Origin: Bacteroidales bacterium
Lineage (GTDB): Bacteria; Bacteroidota; Bacteroidia; Bacteroidales; UBA932
Reading direction: 5' to 3'
Assembly (NCBI GenBank): GCA_009774765.1
Contig: VSOK01000047.1
Location: 1-17,270, forward strand
DNA: 17,270 nt
Shown: piece by piece, positions 1 to 8,291 of the stretch
Numbering within the stretch: position 1 is the first letter of the stretch
Layout: each line of letters begins with the position of its first letter
Notes under the pieces: model-generated
Database searches by the model: none
What the model was told of the DNA's origin: nothing
The model's input: the letters and a program-made list of their open reading frames with translations, nothing else
Position numbers and translations under genes: made by a program

Positions 1-479
1 TATTTATAGGCTGTAGTGTTTGATATTTCAAACTTCTTGAGCTCTCCCCTCTCCGAGAAGACGACCCCAGACTGTGTATCAAGTGTTTTCCACGATTTGT
101 TGTCCGGAGAACCGGAAAGGGTCCAGGACACCGGGTCACATTCAGGGCAGTCATTCGCCGACACGAGCGAATATGACAGCACGGCCACAGAACCGTCCCC
201 GTTCCATATCAGATTGAAAGACTTGTGGGAAGTGACAAACTTGGTATTGTAGTCGTTGTCCACAAGCATTCCGATTTCGCAGCCTCGCGGCGCATCGGAG
301 AATTCCACCGATATCGTACCGCCTGTAGGCATACATTCATTGTCGCTTCCGATATAGGCGTATGGAGTGGACTTGTAAGGGACATCAGAGCCTTTTTCCT
401 CACATCCTGCTACAATCGCCCCCGCAATGGCAGCCATTGCAAGAAATTTTCCGAAAGCATATAGTTTCATCTGTTTCAT
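1..479 (-). CDS. Surface lipoprotein with F5/8 type C (discoidin-like) domain, partial
   Basis: Reading the minus strand from an ATG at 479 gives 159 codons open to the window edge, so the C-terminus is missing. The N-terminus is a lipoprotein signal: a hydrophobic stretch rich in Ala and Ile ending in IVAGC, with Cys26 as the lipidated residue. The acidic EEK that follows resembles Bacteroidota surface-export signals. After about residue 70 the sequence looks like an F5/8 type C carbohydrate-binding fold: VDNDYNTKF, then VSWTLSGSPDNKSWKTLD, then FERG/FEISNTTAYK-like elements (actual text VFSERGELKKFEISNTTAYK). A likely role is binding glycan at the cell surface. The missing part could add an enzyme domain. 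It starts 15 bp after the GH92 gene upstream of it and is probably the next gene of the same operon. The domain call rests on pattern recognition of a partial domain. Confidence 0.75.
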   Translation of the reverse strand, partial: MKQMKLYAFGKFLAMAAIAGAIVAGCEEKGSDVPYKSTPYAYIGSDNECMPTGGTISVEFSDAPRGCEIGMLVDNDYNTKFVTSHKSFNLIWNGDGSVAVLSYSLVSANDCPECDPVSWTLSGSPDNKSWKTLDTQSGVVFSERGELKKFEISNTTAYK

Positions 480-494
480 AATTTTATATATCAA

Positions 495-2822
495 TTAGTC
501 GTTGTCGGGTTGTACATATCTGACAGTCATGCCAGGTGACGAGATTGAAGGTGCCACGGCATCATCGGAAACCGCTCTCCTGCGGTTGGGCCTGTCACTC
601 ATGACGAACCTGAGCTCCACGCCGTCCCTGATGTCATCGTATGTAAGATATGACTTGTCATATTTCTTACCGTTGACATAAAGGGCTTTCACATAGACGT
701 TCTCTTCGGACCAGTTGTCGGCCGTCATCTCTATCGTCTTTCCGTTGGACATCCTCACGGTCATAGCCTCCACACAAGGAGAACCTATGCTGTAGACATT
801 GCTTGAAGGAGCCACCGGATAGAATCCCATACAGTTGAAAAGATACCAGGCGGACATCTGGCCGCAGTCGTCATTTCCGCTCAGGGCGTCAGGAGTATTG
901 CCATAGAAACGGGATGCGACTTCACGGACCCATTTCTGGCATTTCCACGGCTGCTTGAACCAGTTGTAGAGATAAGGAACGTGATGACAAGGCTCGTTGC
1001 CGTGCCAGTACGCCCCGATTCTTCCCCAGATATCGTGTGCCCCCGGAATATCCTCAGGAAGCTCCTGGGTGAAAAGGTCGTCAAGCCTCTTGAGCATCAG
1101 GTCCTTTCCGCCTTCATTGATATATCCCTGCACATCGTGGGGCACATACCAGGTGTACTGTAGAGTGAATCCCTCCGTGATATCTCCCCATCCGTGAACC
1201 GAACCGGGCCCCTGATACGCCACCGGAGTAAAAGGAGTCCTCCAGTTGCCTCCGCTGTCGCGTCCGCGCATGAATTTCGTCTCAGGATCGATCAGAGTCT
1301 GATATGAAAGAGAACGGTTGAGGAAATACCTGTAATCGTCATCCTTGCCCAAGGCCTTGGCCGCCTGCGCTATACAATAGTCGTCGTAGGCATATTCAAG
1401 AGTCTTGGACACTGATTCGGCCTCTTTGTCGAAAGGCACATAACCGTTGGCCCTGTATTCCGGAAGGCAGTCATAGTGGCTGTTCATAGCAGTTGTCTTC
1501 ATTGCCTCAAAGGCCCTCTCATAGTCGAACCCCGGCACTCCCTTGACAATCATGTCCGCAAGTACGGATACGGCGTGATAGCCTATCATACACCAGGTCT
1601 CGTTGCCATAGAAAGACCATATCGGAAGCATCTTCTCCACGCTTCTGTCATAATGGTCAAGCATAGAGTTGACTACATCGGCGTTGACCTGCTGATTGAC
1701 AAGGTTGAGCCACGGGTGGAATGCCCTGTAGGTATCCCACAGTGAAAATACCGTAAGATTGGTATATCCTTCCGATGTCCCGATATTCTTGTCATACGCC
1801 CGGTACCTGCCGTCCGCATCTTCAAACAGGAACGGATGAAGCGCAGCGTGATATGCGGATGTATAGAAAGTCTCCATAGTCTTCCTGTCTGCAGTGACGG
1901 AATATTTTGAGAGTTCCTCCTCCCAAAGGTCGACTCCTTTCTGATGAAGGCTGTCGAACGTCATCCCGTCCAGTTCCTTCAGGTTAAGGAGCGCGCCTTC
2001 AGTGCTTACCGACGACACCGCTACCTTTACAGTCACCTCTTCATTCTCCTCCGTAGCGAACGAGATGCACGCCATAAGGTTCTTTCCCCACGCCTCAAGG
2101 CTGCTGCGGAAACGTGAAGTGTTGTATACCACCGGCTTGCCGTCCTGCATTATCTGGAACGAATCCAGCTTCCTGGAGAACTCCGCCGCGAAATATACGT
2201 GCCTCTCCGGTCCCCATCCCTTCACGAGCTTGTATCCGGTGACGGTCGAATCATTCAGCATCCTGAGATTGGACCATTCGCATGAGAACCACAAGGTATG
2301 GTTCATATCTATCATGATGAACGACTCCCCGGAAGCAGGATAGGTAAACCTGAATATTCCGCTGCGCTCACCTGACGTCATCTCGGCCTTCACTCCATAA
2401 TCGGAAAGAACTACTCCGTAATAGTTTGGGGAAGCCCATTCCTCATCGTGCGAATAAGCCGAGCGATACCCTTCAGAATGGTCCTCGTGTGTTCCCGGAA
2501 CATAATATTTATTGCCGGTTCCAGGAATGAAAAGGAAATCTCCGAGATCCGGGATTCCCGTGCCGCTCAGATGAGTAAGGCTGAATCCCATAATCGTAGG
2601 GTGGGAATATTTGTAGCCGGAAGCCGCATCATAGAAATCAGCATCCGTATCCGGACTGATCTGAATTCCTCCGAACGGAATCTGCGAGCCGGGATAGACA
2701 TTCCCGTAACCGTCGGTCCCGACAAAAGGATTGACATAATCAGTCAGCTTCCCGGACTGCCCGAAAGAAGGCAGGGCTATGAAGCAGGACAGGAAAAATA
2801 TCAGTTTCTTGTTGATGTACAT
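495..2822 (-). CDS. GH92 exo-alpha-mannosidase (third of three), non-alpha-1,2 subtype
   Basis: Predicted calcium-dependent, inverting exo-alpha-mannosidase of family GH92, 775 residues, a normal length for the family. I chose the ATG at 2822 because it opens directly into a signal peptide (MYINKKLIFF..., ending near FGQS) and lies 13 bp after the preceding stop. The in-frame ATG at 2885 would add 21 non-signal residues inside the upstream gene. Family marks: DYVNPFVGTDG near the mature N-terminus, SLWDTYRAFHP (360-370), ITEGFTLQYTW with the likely catalytic acid Glu550, YWHGNEPCHH (605-614), and GNDDCGQMSAWY (649-660) with the likely base Asp652. The Trp (position 88 in B. thetaiotaomicron BT3990) and the His-Glu pair linked to alpha-1,2 specificity are absent: the first region reads THLSGTGIPDLGD. 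The motif after the acid is EGF rather than the EGN of its neighbours. Linkage preference is unknown; alpha-1,3, -1,4 or -1,6 are possible. Probably periplasmic. Confidence 0.93.
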   Translation of the reverse strand: MYINKKLIFFLSCFIALPSFGQSGKLTDYVNPFVGTDGYGNVYPGSQIPFGGIQISPDTDADFYDAASGYKYSHPTIMGFSLTHLSGTGIPDLGDFLFIPGTGNKYYVPGTHEDHSEGYRSAYSHDEEWASPNYYGVVLSDYGVKAEMTSGERSGIFRFTYPASGESFIMIDMNHTLWFSCEWSNLRMLNDSTVTGYKLVKGWGPERHVYFAAEFSRKLDSFQIMQDGKPVVYNTSRFRSSLEAWGKNLMACISFATEENEEVTVKVAVSSVSTEGALLNLKELDGMTFDSLHQKGVDLWEEELSKYSVTADRKTMETFYTSAYHAALHPFLFEDADGRYRAYDKNIGTSEGYTNLTVFSLWDTYRAFHPWLNLVNQQVNADVVNSMLDHYDRSVEKMLPIWSFYGNETWCMIGYHAVSVLADMIVKGVPGFDYERAFEAMKTTAMNSHYDCLPEYRANGYVPFDKEAESVSKTLEYAYDDYCIAQAAKALGKDDDYRYFLNRSLSYQTLIDPETKFMRGRDSGGNWRTPFTPVAYQGPGSVHGWGDITEGFTLQYTWYVPHDVQGYINEGGKDLMLKRLDDLFTQELPEDIPGAHDIWGRIGAYWHGNEPCHHVPYLYNWFKQPWKCQKWVREVASRFYGNTPDALSGNDDCGQMSAWYLFNCMGFYPVAPSSNVYSIGSPCVEAMTVRMSNGKTIEMTADNWSEENVYVKALYVNGKKYDKSYLTYDDIRDGVELRFVMSDRPNRRRAVSDDAVAPSISSPGMTVRYVQPDND

Positions 2823-2835
2823 ACCCGGATACGAC

Positions 2836-3606
2836 TTACAGTTTGATGTCACCTGTTGCAATCTGATACTCGTTCCAAAGCTCATCTATGCTGTACTCCG
2901 GACCGAGTATATGCTTGACAGCCCCGTCAAAAGACCACGGAACGACCTCAAGCGCACTGCGGTTGAACTTAACAAGGAACTCAGGGTCCTTGTTGTCCCT
3001 CAGCCACACAAGGAAATAGCCTGTAGTGCGGTATCCGTCCATATAGTTGCCTCCTTTTGGACGCGCATCAGGACCGAATCCGCCGCCTGCCACACGCACG
3101 GCGTCAGCCATACCCTCTATGAAAGCCCAGAACACCCTGTTGGTGCCATAGGTCCCCACTCCCTGAGGCTCAAGCTGGTACGCGTGTGTAAGCTCGTGCA
3201 GAAGCACGCCTCTCGTCTCGAAAAGCACTTTGGCCGTATCGCAGTCAGCAAACGACTTCTCGATATGGCGTGTGCTGTAGAATATGCTGACATAGCCGTC
3301 TCCGCCGCCTTTGGCAGAGATTCCGTCAGTATCCTCAAGAGTATAATATATCTTGTCCACCCTGGTAATGCTGTCCTTGGGAGAGTCATAAAGGATGGAA
3401 AGCACCTCACGGGCCTGTTCCTGGATATAGGATTCAGGATCGGCGATTATGCTGTGATAGATTGAGGAACCGGCTGTTCCTTCCGCCTTGTCCTCAAAAT
3501 ATACTGTACCGGCATCATAGCCTTTCCACGCCTCCGCCTTGTCAGCCTTCGGGCAGGAGCAGCCGGCGATTATCAGTACAGACAATATTATTGATGTTTT
3601 CTTCAT
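2836..3606 (-). CDS. Lipoprotein zinc peptidase, basic secretory protein (BSP) family
   Basis: A 256-residue protein read from the ATG at 3606. That start gives a compact lipoprotein signal (MKKTSIILSVLIIAGC, lipidated Cys16); the in-frame ATG at 3819 would add 71 residues with no signal and overlap the preceding gene by far. The core matches the BSP peptidase family (Pfam PF04450): LLHELTHAYQ with zinc ligands His137 and His141 and catalytic Glu138, followed by FWAFIEGMADAVRV (159-172) and a GYRTTGYFLVWL stretch (191-202). The role inferred is cleavage of a protein or glycoprotein at the cell envelope. It lies between two GH92 genes, 40 bp after one stop and 13 bp before the next start, so it is embedded in the operon. 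This suggests that the natural substrate is a mannosylated protein. Surface versus periplasmic placement is not settled: CSCPKADK lacks a clear acidic export signal next to the Cys. Confidence 0.85.
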   Translation of the reverse strand: MKKTSIILSVLIIAGCSCPKADKAEAWKGYDAGTVYFEDKAEGTAGSSIYHSIIADPESYIQEQAREVLSILYDSPKDSITRVDKIYYTLEDTDGISAKGGGDGYVSIFYSTRHIEKSFADCDTAKVLFETRGVLLHELTHAYQLEPQGVGTYGTNRVFWAFIEGMADAVRVAGGGFGPDARPKGGNYMDGYRTTGYFLVWLRDNKDPEFLVKFNRSALEVVPWSFDGAVKHILGPEYSIDELWNEYQIATGDIKL

Positions 3607-3646
3607 TTCTTGATGTTGTTTTATTTTAGATTTACAATCACTTGTG

Positions 3647-5983
3647 TCAGTCAATTCTGCCGTCAGTAAGCGAATACGGTCTGGCATCCGCCGACTGTCC
3701 GCGTCTGCGGTCAGGTGATGAACCCATCCTGAACTCCCAGACACCGCCTTTGAGAATATCCTCGTGGGTGACATAAAGCTTGTCGTACTTTCTGCCGTCA
3801 ATGGTGAAAGAACGGACATACCTGTTACGGTCGCTTACTCCAGGAGCCTTTATTTCAAGTACATTCCCGTTGGGAAGAGTCAGCTTGAGATAAGGCAGGT
3901 AAGGAGCACCGAGCACATACTGGTCGGAACCGGGGCATACCGGATAGAAGCCCATCACGGAGAACAGATACCAAGCGGACATCTGGCCGCAGTCGTCATT
4001 GCCTCCGAGACCGTGGATATCATTACGGTACATCCTGTTCATGATGTCACGAAGCCAGTATTGTGTCTTCCACGGCTGGGAAGTCCAGGCGTACAGATAC
4101 GGGATATGATGGCTCGGCTCGTTGCCGTGTACATATCCTCCCACAAGGCAGTCTTCGGTTATATCCTCATTGTGCTCATAATATTTCTCAGGAAGGTGCA
4201 TCGTGAAAAGCTGGTCAAGCTTTCCGACAAAAGCTTCGTCTCCTCCCATAAGAGTCATTATACCGTTCACATCAAAAGGCACGTGAAACGAGAAGTTCCA
4301 GGAATTGCCCTCGATGAAGCCTTCGCCCGAAGTCTGGAGAACATCAAATTCCTTCTTGAAGGAGCCGTCGCTGTAACGCGGACGGGCAAATCCCAAGTCG
4401 CGGTCATAGATGTTCCTGTAGTTCAGGGCACGTTTACGGTAGACAGCTGCGATATCCTCACGTCCAGCCTTAAGGGCGGCATTATAGATGGTCCAGTCGT
4501 CATAAGCATATTCCAGAGTCGTGGAAGCGGCAGTACCGTCCTTGTCAAGAGGCACATAGCCAAGCTTCATATAATCACCGAGACCTGAATAATAAGGGAC
4601 GGTGGAAGTCTCGACCATAGCCTTGAGAGCAGAATCCGTATCTGTGTACACTCCTTTGACAATAGCATCGGAAAGCACGGAGACGCCGTGATAGCCGCTC
4701 ATACACCAGTTCTCATTGCCCATGTGACTCCACACAGGGAGCATCTTGTGGACACTCTGCTGCTGATGGCAGACCATAGACTGCACCATATCCGCACTGC
4801 GATGCGGACTGACAAGGTTCAGGAACGGATGCTCAGCGCGGTATGTATCCCAAAGCGAGAACACGGTATAGTTGGTGAACCCGTCCGCCTTATGGATATT
4901 ATGGTCTAGACCGCGATAGCTGCCGTCCACATCCATATATACCGAAGGATTTATCATCGTATGGTAAAGGGATGTATAGAACATCGCCTTCTGGTCTTCC
5001 GTGCCTTCTATCTCGAACATTGAAAGTTCATTGTCCCAAAGACCGCGTGCAGCATCGGCGAGTTCTTCAAAAGAACGTCCCTCCGCTTCCGCCTTCAGGT
5101 TTTTGAGAGCACCTTCCGTACTCACTGCCGAAAGGGCCACTTTCACCACAAGCTCCTGCTCCGAGGCAGTGTCAAACTTGAAATATGCAGTGACATCCCT
5201 TCCTGCAATCTCAGGGAAGTTATGCTCCAGGTCAAACCTTCTCCAGAACCCGTTGTACAGCACCTTCCGGTCCTTGTATCCGTAGTCCTTGACAGGCTGG
5301 GAAAAAGATATGGCAAAGTAAGTATAATTGGTACGGGCCCAACCGTTTGTAATACGGTAGCCTGTGACGAGGGTCTCATTTTCGACCCTCATCACCGACC
5401 ACAGCACCTTACCGTCATAATTGTAGATACCATGGGTCAGGTCCAGCACAATATGCCCGTCCTCGCCTTTCGGGAACGTGTACTTGTGGACACCTGTCCT
5501 CTGCGTCGCTGTAAGCTGGGCACGTACACCGCTGTCCTCAAGGGTGACCTCATAATAGCCAGGGAACGCCTTTTCCGTACTGTGGCTGTACCTCGAACGG
5601 TATCCGGATTCCGGCTCTGAAGCTGTCCCCGGCTCAAGCCTGACCTCACCCGTACCCGGCATAATGAGTATGTCACCGAGATCGGAATGGCCTGTGCCGC
5701 TGAGATGGGTATGGCTGAATCCGAGGATCGTCTCGTCCGACCAGCGGTATCCGGCGCAGTACTGATACGTCTCAGGCTGATATTTCCCGTCTATATTGTG
5801 AGGGACATTCTCAGTATCCGGACTCAGCTGCACCAGACCGAACGGCACGCACGCCCCCGGGAACGTATGACCCATACCGTCCGTACCGATCATAGGATCG
5901 ACGTATGACGACGGCTGCGCAACAGCCATAATATTTGCCATAGCCGCGACAGCAACTGCTGATATCTGTTTTAATATATTCAT
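3647..5983 (-). CDS. GH92 exo-alpha-mannosidase (second of three), non-alpha-1,2 subtype
   Basis: Predicted secreted GH92 exo-alpha-mannosidase of 778 residues. The ATG at 5983 is preferred to the GTG two codons upstream; it starts a signal peptide (MNILKQISAVAVAAMANIMA, cleavage near AVAQ). Family marks, numbered from this ATG: SYVDPMIGTDG near residue 30, FSLWDTYRAEHP (375-386), FIEGNSWNF with the likely general acid Glu558, YVHGNEPSHH (617-626), and GGNDDCGQMSAWY (660-672) with the likely base Asp664. Where BT3990 of B. thetaiotaomicron has Asp642, this protein has Asn662, as does the third GH92. The alpha-1,2 determinants are missing: the Trp position is Gly in THLSGTGHSDLGD, and there is no IHE motif before HGNEP. 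It resembles the GH92 at 495-2822 far more than the one at 5998-8271, which suggests an older duplication. It starts 14 bp after the upstream stop. The linkage it cuts cannot be fixed from sequence alone. Confidence 0.93.
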   Translation of the reverse strand: MNILKQISAVAVAAMANIMAVAQPSSYVDPMIGTDGMGHTFPGACVPFGLVQLSPDTENVPHNIDGKYQPETYQYCAGYRWSDETILGFSHTHLSGTGHSDLGDILIMPGTGEVRLEPGTASEPESGYRSRYSHSTEKAFPGYYEVTLEDSGVRAQLTATQRTGVHKYTFPKGEDGHIVLDLTHGIYNYDGKVLWSVMRVENETLVTGYRITNGWARTNYTYFAISFSQPVKDYGYKDRKVLYNGFWRRFDLEHNFPEIAGRDVTAYFKFDTASEQELVVKVALSAVSTEGALKNLKAEAEGRSFEELADAARGLWDNELSMFEIEGTEDQKAMFYTSLYHTMINPSVYMDVDGSYRGLDHNIHKADGFTNYTVFSLWDTYRAEHPFLNLVSPHRSADMVQSMVCHQQQSVHKMLPVWSHMGNENWCMSGYHGVSVLSDAIVKGVYTDTDSALKAMVETSTVPYYSGLGDYMKLGYVPLDKDGTAASTTLEYAYDDWTIYNAALKAGREDIAAVYRKRALNYRNIYDRDLGFARPRYSDGSFKKEFDVLQTSGEGFIEGNSWNFSFHVPFDVNGIMTLMGGDEAFVGKLDQLFTMHLPEKYYEHNEDITEDCLVGGYVHGNEPSHHIPYLYAWTSQPWKTQYWLRDIMNRMYRNDIHGLGGNDDCGQMSAWYLFSVMGFYPVCPGSDQYVLGAPYLPYLKLTLPNGNVLEIKAPGVSDRNRYVRSFTIDGRKYDKLYVTHEDILKGGVWEFRMGSSPDRRRGQSADARPYSLTDGRID

Positions 5984-5997
5984 AGACACTAACTAAC

Positions 5998-8271
5998 TTA
6001 TTTCTCGCGTGAGAAAGAATAAGGGAAATCCGATTCAGAGACACCTCTTTCCTTACAAGGGGCAGAAGACATGTCAAAGACATATTTTCCTCCTTTGAGC
6101 AGATCGAAGTGGCTGAAATAGTTTTTCGTATATTTCTTCCCGTTTACGGTAAGAGACTTTATATAACGGTTTTCATCACTGTTTTTCGGAGCTGAAATTT
6201 CAATGGTCCTGCCGTTTTCCAGACTTATCACAGCCTTCTTGAAATATGGCGCGCCAAGGACATACTCATTGCTTCCCGGGCATACAGGATAGAATCCGAG
6301 CGCAGTGAACACATACCATGCGGATGTCTGTCCGTTGTCCTCGTCGCCGCAGTATCCGTCAGGAGTAGGCCAGTAAAGCCTTGTCATCACCTCACGGAGC
6401 CAATACTGGGCTTTCCACGGCTGTCCCGCATAATTGTACAGATAGATCATGTGCTGGATAGGCTGGTTGCCATGGGCGTAGTTGCCCATATTCATTATCT
6501 CCATCTCCCTGATTTCGTGGATGACACCTCCATAATAGCTGTCATCAAAAATCGGAGGGAGCGCGAATACGGTATCAAGCTGACGGACAAATTCATCCTT
6601 GCCTCCCATAAGATCGATCAGACCCTGTACGTCGTGGAACACGGACCAGGTGTAATGCCAGCTGTTTCCTTCAGTGAAGGCATCGCCCCATTTGAAAGGA
6701 TTGAACGGCGACTGGAATGTTCCGTCCTGGTTCTTTCCTCGCATAAGCTTTGTCTCAGGATCAAACAGGTTGCGGTAATTCTGACTCCGTCCGGCATATA
6801 GATCAAGCTCCTCCTGAGGACGCCCGAGCTTCTGCCCCATCCTGTAGATACACCAGTCATCGTATGCATATTCAAGGGTACGTGCGGCATTCTCATTGAT
6901 TTTCACATCATAAGGGACATAACCCAGCTCGTTGTAGTACTGATAGCCGTAACGTCCGGTCGAAGCGATACGAGGATGCACCGAGTTCGCTCCTTTGAGG
7001 AGTCCCTCATACATCTTCTCCGCATCGGCCCTGGTTATATTTTTCATAAAGGCATCAGCCACAACGGAAGCGGAATTGTTGCCCACCATACAGCCCCTGT
7101 GTCCAGGACTTGCCCATTCGGGAAAGAATCCGCTTTCAAGATATGTGTTGAGCAGACCCTCCTGCATCTTTTCTCCCATTGAAGGGTAGACAAGATTAAC
7201 GAACGGGAAAAGACACCTGAACGTATCCCAGAAACCGGTATCGGTAAACATATATCCAGGAAGCACTTCACCGTTGTACGGGCTGTAGTGCACAATTTCA
7301 CCGGATTTGTCCACTTCATAGAATTTGCGCGGGAAAAGCACCGAACGGTAGAAGCAGGAATAGAATGTCTTGAGCCTGTCCGGATCTTCGTCTTCAACTC
7401 TGATCCTTCCAAGGACATCATTCCAGGCCTGTCTTCCCTCGTTCTTCACCTGCTCAAAGGTCCTGTCTCCGATTTCAAGCAGATTCTGCTCTGCCTGCTC
7501 AAGGCTTATGAACGAAGATGCGACTTTGGCCTGCACTTTCTCGCCCCTTTCAGTAGAGAAAGTCACCACAGCTCCAACGTGGTCGGATTTGAGTTCAAGA
7601 TAGTCTTCAACCTTCTTGTATCCAGCCCACACCTGGGAAGCAGCAAACGGCTTGTCGAACTCTATGATGAACCAATTGCGGAAATTCCTCGGAACTCCCC
7701 CGCTGTTGCGTGTCGTGTACCCGACAATCCTGTTCTCTTCAGGAATCACCTTTATATATGACCCCCTGTCAAAGGCATCGACTACTATATGGGCATCATC
7801 AGTCTGAGGGAAGGTAAAGCGGAAATATGCACACCTTTCCGTAGGAGCGATCTCCGTAGTCACATCATACTCGGACAGATAGACGCTGTAGTAATACGGT
7901 TTTGCCGTCTCGGCCTTATGCGAGAACCAGCTTGCACGGCTGTCCTGGTCGATTTTCAGTCTTCCTGTCACAGGCATCAGGGAAAACTGCCCGTAGTCAT
8001 TTATCCACGGGCTTGGCTGATGCGTCTGTTTGAATCCCCTGATCTTGTCTGAAGCGTATGTATATGCCCATCCGTCACCGATCTTTCCCGTCTGGGGCAT
8101 CCAGAAATTCATACCCCACGGCATTGCTATCGCCGGATAAGTGTTTCCGTTCGAGAGCGAAATCTTGGAATCGGTTCCCATAAGCGGATTCACATAATCC
8201 ACCGGTGTCTTCTGGGCAGATGCCATCAGACAGCACACGGAAACGATTGCCAACAGAAATATACGTTTCAT
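5998..8271 (-). CDS. GH92 exo-alpha-1,2-mannosidase (predicted)
   Basis: A 757-residue secreted enzyme with signal peptide MKRIFLLAIVSVCCLMASAQ; there is no proper lipobox, so it is probably periplasmic. All key residues known from the structure of B. thetaiotaomicron BT3990 (as I recall them: Trp88, Glu533, His584, Glu585, Asp642, Asp644) are found here one position later. Trp89 is in QPSPWINDYG, the general acid Glu534 in FTEGNSWHY, His585-Glu586 in GGVIHEIREM, and Asp643 and Asp645 in CGDEDNGQTSAWY. The constant offset of one shows matching spacing across the catalytic domain. In that study the Trp and His-Glu residues form the +1 subsite of alpha-1,2-mannosidases, so I predict removal of alpha-1,2-linked mannose, as from high-mannose N-glycans or mannan side chains. 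It follows susD by 20 bp, making it the first enzyme gene of the operon. Confidence 0.95.
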   Translation of the reverse strand: MKRIFLLAIVSVCCLMASAQKTPVDYVNPLMGTDSKISLSNGNTYPAIAMPWGMNFWMPQTGKIGDGWAYTYASDKIRGFKQTHQPSPWINDYGQFSLMPVTGRLKIDQDSRASWFSHKAETAKPYYYSVYLSEYDVTTEIAPTERCAYFRFTFPQTDDAHIVVDAFDRGSYIKVIPEENRIVGYTTRNSGGVPRNFRNWFIIEFDKPFAASQVWAGYKKVEDYLELKSDHVGAVVTFSTERGEKVQAKVASSFISLEQAEQNLLEIGDRTFEQVKNEGRQAWNDVLGRIRVEDEDPDRLKTFYSCFYRSVLFPRKFYEVDKSGEIVHYSPYNGEVLPGYMFTDTGFWDTFRCLFPFVNLVYPSMGEKMQEGLLNTYLESGFFPEWASPGHRGCMVGNNSASVVADAFMKNITRADAEKMYEGLLKGANSVHPRIASTGRYGYQYYNELGYVPYDVKINENAARTLEYAYDDWCIYRMGQKLGRPQEELDLYAGRSQNYRNLFDPETKLMRGKNQDGTFQSPFNPFKWGDAFTEGNSWHYTWSVFHDVQGLIDLMGGKDEFVRQLDTVFALPPIFDDSYYGGVIHEIREMEIMNMGNYAHGNQPIQHMIYLYNYAGQPWKAQYWLREVMTRLYWPTPDGYCGDEDNGQTSAWYVFTALGFYPVCPGSNEYVLGAPYFKKAVISLENGRTIEISAPKNSDENRYIKSLTVNGKKYTKNYFSHFDLLKGGKYVFDMSSAPCKERGVSESDFPYSFSREK

Positions 8272-8291
8272 CTCTTTATCGGTTTATAATA

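Noticed and set aside
2823..2885. Upstream ATG start for the third GH92 (2885)
   Set aside because: The added 21 residues precede a good signal peptide and would overlap the peptidase gene; the ATG at 2822 fits better.
3607..3819. Upstream ATG start for the peptidase (3819)
   Set aside because: It would place 71 non-signal residues ahead of a clear lipoprotein signal and overlap the GH92 gene extensively.
2779..4588. Long plus-strand open frames (2779-3465 and 3764-4588) antisense to the peptidase and GH92 genes
   Set aside because: They lie wholly opposite well-supported genes, have no recognisable domain or signal, and reflect the codon pattern of the real strand.
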